NCBI GenBank assembly: GCA_002726335.1
Contig: PBSR01000275.1
Span: 39,074-103,073 of the forward strand
Direction of reading: 5' to 3'
DNA from: Gemmatimonadaceae bacterium
GTDB taxonomy: Bacteria > Latescibacterota > UBA2968 > UBA8231
Length of the DNA stretch: 64,000 bases
Shown here: positions 52,723 to 61,007 of the stretch, piece by piece
How the letters are laid out: each line of letters begins with the position of its first letter
Position numbering within the stretch: position 1 is the stretch's first letter
Program-made: the position numbers and the translations under genes
Notes under the pieces: model-generated
Seen by the model: only the letters and a program-made list of their open reading frames with translations
Told to the model about the DNA's origin: nothing
The model's database searches: none

Positions 52723-53811
52723 ATGAAAGCTTTGCTGCTGACACTGCTGTCCATCGGTGTCATCGCCGGCATCGGTTGTGACAGCCAGAGTGACGACAAT
52801 CCGATCAGCGTTCCCGATCAACCCGAGATCGGCGGCTGCACCGACATTGCCGGACTCAACTTCTCGCGCAGCGCCAACAAGGATGACGGCAGCTGCACCT
52901 ATGATGAGGAGCGTGTTCTGGCCATGACCAGCTATGGCGTCGAGGTCGACCCGACGGCGAGGCAGGTGCGCGTCCTCATGCAGGTGAAGAACGAGTCGGG
53001 ACGAGGCGTTGGCGGCCTGCTTCCAGAGGACTTTGTCGTTGCCGAGAACGGTCGCAAAATCGGCGTCGAGTCGAATGCGACGATCAGCGCCGAGACCATC
53101 CCCTTTTCGATTCCCATCGTGCTCCTCCTCGACCTGAGCTCCAGCGTGGCCGGCCTGGTGCCACAGATCAAGCAGGCGGCGACAGCCCTGATAAACAACA
53201 AGACAGCCAACCAGCAGATCGCCGTCTACGTGTTCGACAGGGAAACCCGGCTCATCCAGGACTTTACCGACGTTCCCGCTGTCCTGGCCACAGCCGTGGC
53301 CTCTATCCAGGAAGAGGACCTGTTCGACTCGACCAATCTCTATGGCGCCGTCATCGATGTGGCCGACACCTGGCAGGATGAGGTGACCATGGAGAGAATC
53401 GTCGACGGCAGCCTGGTGATCTTCACCGACGGCTTTCACAATGCCGATCCGAATCTGACGATCCAGGACGCCGTCAACGCCATGCTGGGCACCGACGGAG
53501 AGCTCAAGAAGATCTACGTCGCCGCTCTCGACGGACCGGACCTCGACCGTGCCCCGCTGCAGCAGCTGGCCTTCCGCACAGACGGTTTCTTCGAGGCCGA
53601 TGACATCTCCGGGCTGCAGGACATCTTTCTGGACATTCAGGCAGAGATCACGGACCTGTCCAACAGCTTCTACCTGCTCACCTACACGAGCCCGATCACG
53701 AATCCGGAGGCGAACGAGGAACGGCTCGAAGTCGCCATCCTCGGCAATGCCAACGCGGCAGACGACGGACGGATTCAGGCCGATTTCGACAGCGAGGGCT
53801 TCGGTCAGTAG
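52723..53811 (+). CDS. VWA-domain lipoprotein with a DDGSC-type cysteine motif
   Basis: 362 aa from the ATG at 52723 (a GTG four codons earlier is possible). Lipoprotein signal LLTLLSIGVIAGIGC, lipid Cys19. Residues 38-60 contain GCTDIAGLNFSRSANKDDGSC, the C-T-D-x-A-x-N-x-A-x-x-D-D-G-S-C element that recurs in surface and secreted proteins of marine bacteria. A VWA domain follows: LLLDLSSSVAG (MIDAS D-x-S-x-S), DSTNLYGAV (Thr), VIFTDGFHN (Asp). It should be anchored in the outer or inner membrane and bind a partner in a metal-dependent manner. Confidence 0.82.
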   Translation: MKALLLTLLSIGVIAGIGCDSQSDDNPISVPDQPEIGGCTDIAGLNFSRSANKDDGSCTYDEERVLAMTSYGVEVDPTARQVRVLMQVKNESGRGVGGLLPEDFVVAENGRKIGVESNATISAETIPFSIPIVLLLDLSSSVAGLVPQIKQAATALINNKTANQQIAVYVFDRETRLIQDFTDVPAVLATAVASIQEEDLFDSTNLYGAVIDVADTWQDEVTMERIVDGSLVIFTDGFHNADPNLTIQDAVNAMLGTDGELKKIYVAALDGPDLDRAPLQQLAFRTDGFFEADDISGLQDIFLDIQAEITDLSNSFYLLTYTSPITNPEANEERLEVAILGNANAADDGRIQADFDSEGFGQ

Positions 53812-53812
53812 A

Positions 53813-55090
53813 CTGACAGAGTCGTTCTCCTTCTTGCGGGGGAATGTCCTCGTCCTCACCGTGTCCGGCTGCCTCGGCATGTTCAGCCGCAACATGGTGT
53901 TCCCCTACATCCCGCTCTACATCCTCACTCTCGGCGGCGATCCGGCCGAAATCGGCATCGTCTACGCCCTGGGCCCCCTCGGTGGCCTGCTCGTCTTTCC
54001 CGTTGCCGGCTACCTCGCCGACTACGTGAGCCGCGCCCGGCTGATCGCTTTCACCGGGTACTTCTCCAGCGCCGTCATCCTCATCAACGCTGTCGCCCCC
54101 AGTTGGGAATGGGTGGCCGCCGCGCGGCTGTTGCAGGGCTTCGCCGTCACCCACTTCCCGGCGTCGTCAGCGATCCTGGCCGATTCCCTGCCGCCGGAGA
54201 AACGCGGCAAAGGGTTGGCGACGATGGCGGCACTGTCCGGCGCTCTCGCCCTGTTCGCGCCATGGGTCGCCGGATCCATGCTCGACACCCACGGTGTCGA
54301 GACGGGCATGCGCTACTTGTATGTGGCCATGGCCATCGCCTATGCCCTGGGCGCCACCATCAACCTGCTCTTCCTCCGCGAGACCCGGCCGCCGCAGGCG
54401 GAGCCGATCCGGATCGACAACCTGACGCAGACACTGCGCAGCTCCTACGCCGGGATCCCGGATCTGCTGCGAGGGTTTCCAACGGCACTGCGGGCCATGT
54501 CCATCATCATCATCCTGTGTTTCATCGCCAACGGCATTGCCAGTCCCTTCTGGGTCGTCTACGCCAAGACCCATATTGGACTCTCTTCCTCACAGTGGGG
54601 GCTGATCCTGCTGGTGGAGGTGGCACTGCGCAATCTGACCACCATACCGGCAGGGTTCATCACCGACCGCTACGGCCGATCGCCCTTCATCCTCGGCGCC
54701 CTGGTTGCCACCGTGGTGATTCCCCTGTTTCTGTTCGCCGAAGGCTTCGTCCACGTATTGCTGATCCGTTGCGCCGTGGGTGTCATCGCCGCCTTCTTCA
54801 GCCCCACTATGGGTGCCCTGCTGGCCGACCTCGTCCCCAGCTCGACGCGCGGTCGGGTGATGGCCGCTATCGGTCGCGGTTCGGTGATGATCGGCGGCGC
54901 CTCCGGTGGCGTCGGCGGTCCGGGTACCGGCTTCCTGATCACCGTGCCCCTCATGCTGGCCTCGGTCGCCGGGGGACTGCTCTACGAATGGAATCCGTTG
55001 GCGCCGTGGATCGTCGTCTTCGCCGTATCTCTGATATCTGTGGCGACGGCCGCCTTCTACCTGCGCGATCCTGAGAAACCCGAACGCTGA
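53813..55090 (+). CDS. Major facilitator superfamily transporter
   Basis: About 425 aa; the start is uncertain (CTG at 53813 or TTG at 53834; neither has a good ribosome site, and translation may be coupled to the VWA gene that ends at 53811). Twelve hydrophobic helices; the MFS loop 2-3 motif appears as GYLADYVSRARLI and its second copy as GFITDRYGRSPFI. ARLLQGFAVTHFPASSAILADSLPPEKRGKG is typical of drug- or sugar-type MFS proteins. Substrate unknown. Confidence 0.82.
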   Translation: MTESFSFLRGNVLVLTVSGCLGMFSRNMVFPYIPLYILTLGGDPAEIGIVYALGPLGGLLVFPVAGYLADYVSRARLIAFTGYFSSAVILINAVAPSWEWVAAARLLQGFAVTHFPASSAILADSLPPEKRGKGLATMAALSGALALFAPWVAGSMLDTHGVETGMRYLYVAMAIAYALGATINLLFLRETRPPQAEPIRIDNLTQTLRSSYAGIPDLLRGFPTALRAMSIIIILCFIANGIASPFWVVYAKTHIGLSSSQWGLILLVEVALRNLTTIPAGFITDRYGRSPFILGALVATVVIPLFLFAEGFVHVLLIRCAVGVIAAFFSPTMGALLADLVPSSTRGRVMAAIGRGSVMIGGASGGVGGPGTGFLITVPLMLASVAGGLLYEWNPLAPWIVVFAVSLISVATAAFYLRDPEKPER

Positions 55091-55116
55091 CGCCGATCAG
55101 CCAGGAGACAACTCCC

Positions 55117-56121
55117 GTGCCCGTCATCCTCTTCTGCCTGCTGCTGTTGCCCTGCATCGGCGCGGCCGAACCGTCGCCCGCGCTGCCCGACCCCATTCCC
55201 GTCGGCGGCTTTCAGCAGTTGCTGCCCCACGGGGGAATCCCGGCTCTCGTCGATCCGGAGTTCGTCGCCGTCGACCAGGCACAGATACCGGAGGACGCCT
55301 GGGTCCTCGGCTTCGCTGCTGGCGACGAGGCCTTTGCCTACGACCTCAACCTGCTCAACGCCCACGAGATCGCCAACCACACCGCCGGAGGGCTGCCCGT
55401 GGCAGCCGTGTGGTGACCCCTGGCCAATACGGCTGTCGTGTACAGCCGCGTGATCGATGATGAGGTGGTCACCTTTGATACCAGTGGCGGCCTGTTGAAC
55501 GCGAGTCTCGTGATGATCGATCACGAGTCGACATCGTACTGGTCCATCATGAGCGGGAGGGCGATCTGGGGCAGGCACCGGGGCCGACCGCTGCAGGTGG
55601 TGCCGGGAGCCGACAAGACGACCTACGGCGACTGGCGTGATCGTCACCCGCACACACGGGTGCTGTCCGTCGACGGCAACGAGCATGCAACGCTCAGTCA
55701 ACGCTACGACCGATATTTCGCGTCACCTGAAGGGTTCCGCTCGATGTCCTCTGGGGACGACCGACTCGTCGACAAGGACTTGCTCTACGGTCTGCACGAG
55801 GCGGGAACATCCTGGGCCGTACCTCATACCAGGATCGGCGGCGGCGCCGTCGTTGCGATCGGCGAGAAGCGGCTGTTTCTCTGGAGACGTCCCGGCGACT
55901 CGCCGTTCCAGGGCAGTGCCGCCTGGTGGCTGGCAGCGGCCGACACGTTGCAACCACAGGGGAAAAGCTGGCTGCTGCGACGCGGTGCCGACAACTATCG
56001 GTTTGACGTGTCGAACCGTGCGTTCCCCGAAGCTCTTGACCTGCGTCCCGCCACCGGATTCGACACCTACTGGTATGTCTGGAGCCTGACCAACCCCGAC
56101 ACCCGGGTGATCGCCAGATAG
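55117..56121 (+). CDS. DUF3179 protein with in-frame TGA: predicted selenoprotein
   Basis: 334 aa if the TGA at 55414-55416 is read as selenocysteine (residue 100); otherwise it is split into 99 aa and a 5'-less remainder. GTG start after CAGGAG; signal peptide PVILFCLLLLPCIGAAE. DUF3179 blocks lie on both sides of the TGA in one frame: YDLNLLNAHEIANHTAGGLPVAAVW before, PLANTAVVYSR, TSGGLLNASLVMIDHES, SYWSIMSGRAI after. Family members have a C-P-L-C motif at this point; here it reads U-P-L-A. A 7-bp hairpin with loop CGUGU sits 13 bases downstream (bSECIS-like). The signal peptide predicts export. Pseudogene is the alternative; absence of other lesions over 230 codons argues against it. Confidence 0.8.
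55430..55448 (+). promoter_or_regulatory. Candidate bacterial SECIS element
   Basis: CGGCTGT (55430-55436) pairs perfectly with ACAGCCG (55442-55448) around the loop CGTGT. The loop G at its second position lies 22 bases after the TGA at 55414-55416. A G in the first two loop bases and a UGA-to-loop distance of about 16-37 bases are known features of bacterial SECIS elements. Confidence 0.65.
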
Positions 56122-56139
56122 CAGCGCTCCGCGTTCTGA

Positions 56140-57204
56140 TCAGACTACGAGCGTGTTGCAGGCTTCGAAGAAGGCCTCCACATTGGCCACCGGCACCTCC
56201 GGCTCCAGAACGTGAGTCGGGGACAGCATGAGACCGCCATTGGCCGCGTCCAGGGCTGCACCCAGATCGCGCACCGTGCGATGCATCTCCTCCGGCGTGC
56301 CAAAGGGAAACGTCGTCTGTGTGCCGATGCAGCCGTCGAAGGCCAGGCGACTGCCGAAACGCTTGCGGATCGCCAACGGGTCCATGCACTCGGGCTGAAC
56401 CGGATTGAGTACGGTGATACCGATCTCTACCAGATCGTCGAGGATATCCCAGATGTTGCCATCCGAGTGATACCACACGTGGATGTCAGGCTTATGCGCC
56501 CGGGCAGCGGCGATCACCTTCGCCCAGCGGGGTTTCATGACCTGACGCCACAGGTCGGGATGAAACATCATCGCGTTCTGGTTGGCCACGTCGTCGCCGG
56601 TGGCCAGACAGTCGTATCCGGCCCTGCCAGCGGCTTCGGCAACGAGAAGATTGTTATCGCAGAACTTGTCCAGCACGACCTCTGCCCAATCGCGCCTGAG
56701 CAACAGATCCTCGAGGAAGGGTTCGTACCCCCGGACCTGCCAGGCGTCCTCATACATGTGCCCGGCGAAGATCTGGGAGTGGATGCCGGCGGCGTGGGCC
56801 TCGTCTGCCGCTTTCTTCATGCCGTCGTCGAGCCAGTCGGCACGGCTGGGAATGGGGTACTGTTCGAGCTCCTCGATTCGTGTGGCCCGGGCCATGGGAC
56901 TGATGTATTCGGTGAAATGGTAGAAGCCGTGGTTGAGATGGCCACAGCCGTGGGCATCGATGGAAAAGCCGTCCTCACCCGGCGTGCGCTCCGGATGGTA
57001 CACCGAGTAGTCGGGAGCGACGAAGCCCTCGGGGGGCTGCAGACCGGCGCCACCGCCGGTATCCATGTCGAAGTGCCGCACCGGGTCCTGGCCCAGATGG
57101 GCTGTCAGTTCCTCCAGCAGGTGCTGCGTGTACGACGCCCTGCGGGGAACGCGGTCCACGGCCCGGAAGTTGGCGAATGCCAGGTATCGCTCTCTCTTCG
57201 TCAT
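56140..57204 (-). CDS. Uroporphyrinogen decarboxylase-like protein (URO-D superfamily, MtaA/CmuA-like)
   Basis: 354 aa from the ATG at 57204; an ATG six codons upstream is also possible. KRERYLAFANFRAVDRVPR start, FAGHMYEDAWQVRGYEPFLEDLLLR, GDDVANQNAMMFHPDLWRQVMKPRWAKVI, HVWYHSDGNIWDIL and ITVLNPVQPECMDPLAIRKRFGSRLAFDGCIGTQTTFPFGTPEEM are URO-D superfamily marks. True HemE residues for porphyrin binding are not apparent; the style is that of corrinoid-dependent methyltransferases or uncharacterised catabolic paralogues. Divergent from a second family member 126 bases away. Confidence 0.82.
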   Translation of the reverse strand: MTKRERYLAFANFRAVDRVPRRASYTQHLLEELTAHLGQDPVRHFDMDTGGGAGLQPPEGFVAPDYSVYHPERTPGEDGFSIDAHGCGHLNHGFYHFTEYISPMARATRIEELEQYPIPSRADWLDDGMKKAADEAHAAGIHSQIFAGHMYEDAWQVRGYEPFLEDLLLRRDWAEVVLDKFCDNNLLVAEAAGRAGYDCLATGDDVANQNAMMFHPDLWRQVMKPRWAKVIAAARAHKPDIHVWYHSDGNIWDILDDLVEIGITVLNPVQPECMDPLAIRKRFGSRLAFDGCIGTQTTFPFGTPEEMHRTVRDLGAALDAANGGLMLSPTHVLEPEVPVANVEAFFEACNTLVV

Positions 57205-57330
57205 TGCTGAGACCCCGATCATGTGTGATACTGCTCGATCCATCGTGTGAGCCTGTACCGATTCCTGCCACATGTCAACTGTCCGCAGGTGCTCCATACT
57301 GTTCTGTATATCCACACCCCGGAGTAGTCG

Positions 57331-58338
57331 ATGACGATCACCAGTCGTGAAATCGTCCAGCAGAGCCTGGCCTTTGCCGCCCCGCCGCGCATCCCCTTTG
57401 CCATGGGCGGCGGCTTCCCCTCCGACTTCCGCGGTGTCAGCCGGGGACCTGCACCCAACCGCAGAACTCAACCGTGGACGGAACGCGACGGCTACTGGAA
57501 CATGATTGACGAGTGGGGGAATGAGTGGCGCCGCCTGGAAAACATCACCAAGGGAGAGGTGCACCGGGGCGTGATCGAAGAAGGCTGGGATTTACTCGAA
57601 ACCTACCAGTGGCCGGATGTGGACCGGGCTGATCTGTATGAAGAGGCAGCAGAACGAGTGAAGGAGTACCACCAGGAGGGTTACTACGTGCACGGCAGTG
57701 TCGGCATGTCCTTCGACATTGCCCGCTACATGCGCCGCATGGAGATCTTCCTGACGGACTGTGCCGCAGAACCGGACCGGGTACGGGCGCTTCTGGACCG
57801 GATCGCCGATCTGCTGGAACGGCAGGTGCACCGGTACGCCGACATCGGCGTCGACGGCATCTCCTCCGGTGAGGACTGGGGCACCCAGGACCGTCTGCTC
57901 ATGAGCCCGGCCATGTTTCGGCAACTTTTCAAGCCGGTCTACGAACGCGTTGTCGGCGCCGCCAGAAGCCGTGGCCTCAGCTTCCGGCTGCATTCCTGTG
58001 GCTTCGTGCGGGAGATCATCCCCGACTGGATCGAGACCGGAGTGAACATCCTGCAGTTCGATCAGCCGGAGATTCACGGCATCGACTACCTGTCCGAGAA
58101 CTACGGCGGCAAGGTGCACTTCGAGAGCCCGGTGGACATTCAGACAACCCTGCAGACGCGGGATCACACCCTCATCGAGGCCACGGCCCGCGACTACATC
58201 GACAAGCTCACGGCTCCCTTCGGCGGCGGCTTCATCGCCGGATACTACGGCTCCAACCCGGCCCTGGGGCTGGCCCCCGAATACCAGGAAACCGCCTCAA
58301 ACACCTACATGAATCATGGTGAGAATCCCTGGCAGTAG
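57331..58338 (+). CDS. Uroporphyrinogen decarboxylase-like protein (URO-D superfamily)
   Basis: 335 aa, ATG after GGAG. TSREIVQQSLAFAAPPRIPFAMGGGF start, YYVHGSVGMSFDIARYMRRMEIFLTD, DGISSGEDWGTQDRLLMSPAMFRQLFKPVYERVV, FRLHSCGFVREIIPDWIETGVNILQFDQPE, and IAGYYGSNPALGLAPEYQE. The H-S-C-G segment in the C-terminal half is the zinc-ligand region (H-x-C) of MtaA/CmuA/MetE-like proteins. It ends 36 bases from the stop of the convergent ferritin fragment. Confidence 0.82.
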   Translation: MTITSREIVQQSLAFAAPPRIPFAMGGGFPSDFRGVSRGPAPNRRTQPWTERDGYWNMIDEWGNEWRRLENITKGEVHRGVIEEGWDLLETYQWPDVDRADLYEEAAERVKEYHQEGYYVHGSVGMSFDIARYMRRMEIFLTDCAAEPDRVRALLDRIADLLERQVHRYADIGVDGISSGEDWGTQDRLLMSPAMFRQLFKPVYERVVGAARSRGLSFRLHSCGFVREIIPDWIETGVNILQFDQPEIHGIDYLSENYGGKVHFESPVDIQTTLQTRDHTLIEATARDYIDKLTAPFGGGFIAGYYGSNPALGLAPEYQETASNTYMNHGENPWQ

Positions 58339-58374
58339 AAGCCGGACACATCTGCTGAAGCGGAGCCCGTCGCT

Positions 58375-58545
58375 CTATATTGCGAGATCAGCGCGCTCTT
58401 CCTGATCCTGAATCCGCATCCAGTGGGAGAAGCCCTTCAGATCCGTCGACTCGAAGAAGGCCGACATCGCCAGGTACTGGTAGGCGGACTGCAGTTCCAC
58501 GTTGACCTGCCCGTTGAGGGCTGCTGCCATCTTCTCACTCAGCAT
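58375..58545 (-). pseudogene. Ferritin N-terminal fragment (56 codons)
   Basis: 56 codons, ATG at 58545 after GAGGTGG, TAG at 58375. [33 protein letters not shown] then [16 protein letters not shown] is unmistakably helix A and start of helix B of bacterial ferritin, including the ferroxidase Glu ([10 protein letters not shown]) and Glu in QDQEER. After that the match stops: ADLAI-stop replaces the expected H-A-x-x helix. Ferritins are about 165-175 aa, so two thirds are missing, and the sequence beyond belongs to the convergent URO-D gene. A translated microprotein is not excluded as the ribosome site is intact. Confidence 0.75.
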
Positions 58546-58561
58546 GAATCACCACCTCTCC

Positions 58562-60910
58562 TCAGCCGGCCTCGGCCGCCTGCCGCAACTCACGGCTGCG
58601 CTCGTAGAAGGCTGACAGCTCCATCTCGTTGACGAACACGAGTCCACGGGTGCCACGAATCAGCGGACTCGGATGCTCGTGGAACCATTCACGACCGAGA
58701 CAGATCTTGATCTTCTCGTACTGCTCAACCTGTACCCGCTGCGCCAGCTCGGAAAAGGGACCGTCGTGCTCCGGACTGGGAAACGAGGCCTCGGCCTGCG
58801 ACACGAAGCTGTTCATGAACGACGCGTGCATGATGGCGAACATGTTCAACGACACCGGCACGAAGATGTTCGCTTCGCTGGGGTGGAAGCGGAACCAGAC
58901 GTTGCGGTAGCCCCAGACCCGGATGTCAGGCCGGTCCTTGTCCTTCTCGTACCGGCGCAGCGCTTCGGCAATCGACTGCAACACCTTATAGTGCGTGTCC
59001 GGCCCGCTGGCCTCGGGGTCGAGGGCGACGCTGACCACGTCCGGGTTCGTCCTCTGCAGCAGATCGATCACCGGCAGCACGTCCTTGTCCACCGTCGGTT
59101 CCGGTGTGAAGATGTCACCGGTGTAGAACCCGAGACGCAGGTGCAGAATGTGGGAGCAGTCCCAGCCGAAGTATCCCCAGAGACATTCCGCTTCCCATTC
59201 CCGACTCATGGCCTTCAGCTGCTGCACATCCTGGGAGTCCTTCTGCCCCGGGTGGCGGCTGGCGAAGTAGGCCCGCAGGCCGTCCAGCCGTGTACGGGCC
59301 GCATCTCTATCGCGGTCGCCGTGGATGGCGATGAGGTTGCGCAACAGGCGTCGCGCAGCTCCCTCGTCGCGCATGTCGGCGCTGCGCGCAGCGACGCCGT
59401 CCAGGTACTGCCAGACATCACGGTTGCGTCCCTCGAGGCTGTCCGGCTCGAAGTAGCCCTCGTCCAGGAGTCGACCGAAGTCGTCGCCGTCTAGACGCTG
59501 AGCCAGGCGTTCGATGTGGGCCACTACAAAAGCGTTCGTCACCGCCGTGAATCCACCGGTCAGGCAGGAGAAGTAGTGGGTATTGCTCGCACTGCGCGTG
59601 TGACGGACGATGTACGGCAGATACCCGAGCATCAGGTCATCGTGATGTGGTTCGGTATGCAGGAAGCGAGTATCGGTCAGCGTCTGTGAGCCGCGTTCGA
59701 TCTTGGCCACCAGACTGTCGCACACGGCAGTGGTCAGTTCGGCACGGGACTCCTGCCGCTGGCGCAGCAAGACGCTGGCTTCGGCGTCCCCCGCCAGGTC
59801 ATCGTCGGTAAGATCGACAAGCTTCGTACGGCGGGAGGCCGCCAGGTCGACGAGGATGCGCTCAGCCGTGGCGTCGTCGATTTCCGCAGACTGCTCGAGC
59901 AGTTCCAGTCGGCGGCGCCCGAGCAGCTTGGCGGCGCCCGAAGTAATGTAGAAGCGGGCCATGGGCAGCTGCTGCAACCCTGTGGCCGGAAAGTCGATGT
60001 TGGGCTCCTGCTGGATCGCATCGGCGACGATGTGAGCCTTGGCCTCCCCGGCAGCCATGATGATCGCCGTGGCCTCGGGGTTGTCGGCGATCGTGCCGAC
60101 GCCGATGGTGATCACCAGACATCGACGGGCCACCTCGATGCCGCCCAGATCGCCGGCAGCCGAGGCCTGGGTCTCGTAGTTGACCTCCGTGAGCCGGGTC
60201 GTGGAGCGGTGATCGGAGCCCTTCACATTGAAACCGATGTGCCCGTCCGGACCGATACCGCCGAGGAAGAACCCGATGCCCCCCAGCGCCCGGATGCTGT
60301 CCTCGTACTCCTGACACCACTGGTCGACGCGGGACAGCACGTCCTTCTGCATCTGCTCCGTATGGCTCGCTGCCGCGCGATAGCGCAATGACAGGTCGAC
60401 GCCGACCTCGCCCCAGACGGACTGCAGGGTCTGCCCCGCGTGCAGTCCGATCGTCCGGCAGTCCATCAGCAGTGCCCGTTCCGGGCGCAGGCCGAAGCCC
60501 TTCAGGTAGAAGTTCTGCACATAGGCGTGAAAACTGTTGGCGTGGGTCGGGTCGATGGGATAGAACTCATCGATCTGCACGAAGTGCAAGCCTGCCATGT
60601 CCGGCTTGTGTGCCGGGTCGATGCCGCCGGCTTCGAGCTCGGCGCGGATCTCAGGTGAATCCCAACCACCGAGAAGTCGCTGTACCCACTTGATGAAGTG
60701 CTCCGGAGTTTTGCCCGTCGGCAGCGACACGACCCCTTCGGGGTTGACCTGCACCCATTCGAGAAAGCGCAGGGCTGCCAACTTCCCGAGGGCCGGAAAG
60801 TTGTCCACCACGAGAGTAGAGATGCGCTCCTCAGGCGTGTAGCGAACTCCGAAGGGAGATGCCTCGAGGGCAGCACGCTCCACCGGGGTGAGGTCGACGT
60901 CGGCTGACAT
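58562..60910 (-). CDS. NagB-like glucosamine-6-P isomerase/deaminase fused to PIG-L (LmbE) deacetylase domain
   Basis: 782 aa from the ATG at 60910. Residues about 50-350 match the NagB/6-phosphogluconolactonase fold: VVSLPTGKTPEHF, VQIDEFYPID, FLGGIGPDGHIGFNVKGSDHRSTTRL. The second half is a PIG-L/LmbE metal-dependent deacetylase with HTEPHHDDLMLGYLPYIVRH (P-H-x-D-D metal motif) and CSHILHLRLGFY. Such fusions are known from Bacteroidetes as glucosamine-6-phosphate deaminase-like proteins. The pairing suggests N-deacetylation and deamination of GlcNAc-phosphate by one polypeptide, but the PIG-L half usually acts on GlcNAc lipids or conjugates. Confidence 0.83.
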   Translation of the reverse strand: MSADVDLTPVERAALEASPFGVRYTPEERISTLVVDNFPALGKLAALRFLEWVQVNPEGVVSLPTGKTPEHFIKWVQRLLGGWDSPEIRAELEAGGIDPAHKPDMAGLHFVQIDEFYPIDPTHANSFHAYVQNFYLKGFGLRPERALLMDCRTIGLHAGQTLQSVWGEVGVDLSLRYRAAASHTEQMQKDVLSRVDQWCQEYEDSIRALGGIGFFLGGIGPDGHIGFNVKGSDHRSTTRLTEVNYETQASAAGDLGGIEVARRCLVITIGVGTIADNPEATAIIMAAGEAKAHIVADAIQQEPNIDFPATGLQQLPMARFYITSGAAKLLGRRRLELLEQSAEIDDATAERILVDLAASRRTKLVDLTDDDLAGDAEASVLLRQRQESRAELTTAVCDSLVAKIERGSQTLTDTRFLHTEPHHDDLMLGYLPYIVRHTRSASNTHYFSCLTGGFTAVTNAFVVAHIERLAQRLDGDDFGRLLDEGYFEPDSLEGRNRDVWQYLDGVAARSADMRDEGAARRLLRNLIAIHGDRDRDAARTRLDGLRAYFASRHPGQKDSQDVQQLKAMSREWEAECLWGYFGWDCSHILHLRLGFYTGDIFTPEPTVDKDVLPVIDLLQRTNPDVVSVALDPEASGPDTHYKVLQSIAEALRRYEKDKDRPDIRVWGYRNVWFRFHPSEANIFVPVSLNMFAIMHASFMNSFVSQAEASFPSPEHDGPFSELAQRVQVEQYEKIKICLGREWFHEHPSPLIRGTRGLVFVNEMELSAFYERSRELRQAAEAG

Positions 60911-60954
60911 GGTCGAGTAAGATGCGCTCTGCACCCGCCGCCAACAAATAAGAC

Positions 60955-60982
60955 GGCCCGCCCCGCAGTGACGGGACGGGCC
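60955..60982 (-). terminator. Intrinsic terminator after the pyruvate carboxyltransferase-family gene
   Basis: Minus strand: an 11-base stem (60972-60982 with 60955-60965, one G-U) around a 6-base loop, followed by GUCUUAUUUGUU. It lies 26 bases after the stop of the gene ending at 61008 and separates it from the NagB/PIG-L fusion. Confidence 0.75.
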
Positions 60983-61007
60983 CATGCCGGCCGCTGATTC
61001 TTGGTGT

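Noticed and set aside
55414..55416. Genetic code with TGA as a sense codon
   Set aside because: TGA ends many genes here, including most of the start/stop overlaps, so it is a normal stop codon; only the DUF3179 case needs read-through.
57273..57278. Minus-strand TTGACA upstream of the URO-D-like gene at 56140-57204
   Set aside because: The matching -10 position reads CAGGCT; not enough for a promoter call.
58375..58377. TAG in the ferritin fragment read as pyrrolysine
   Set aside because: The frame after the TAG has no ferritin match and runs into the convergent gene, so it is a truncation.
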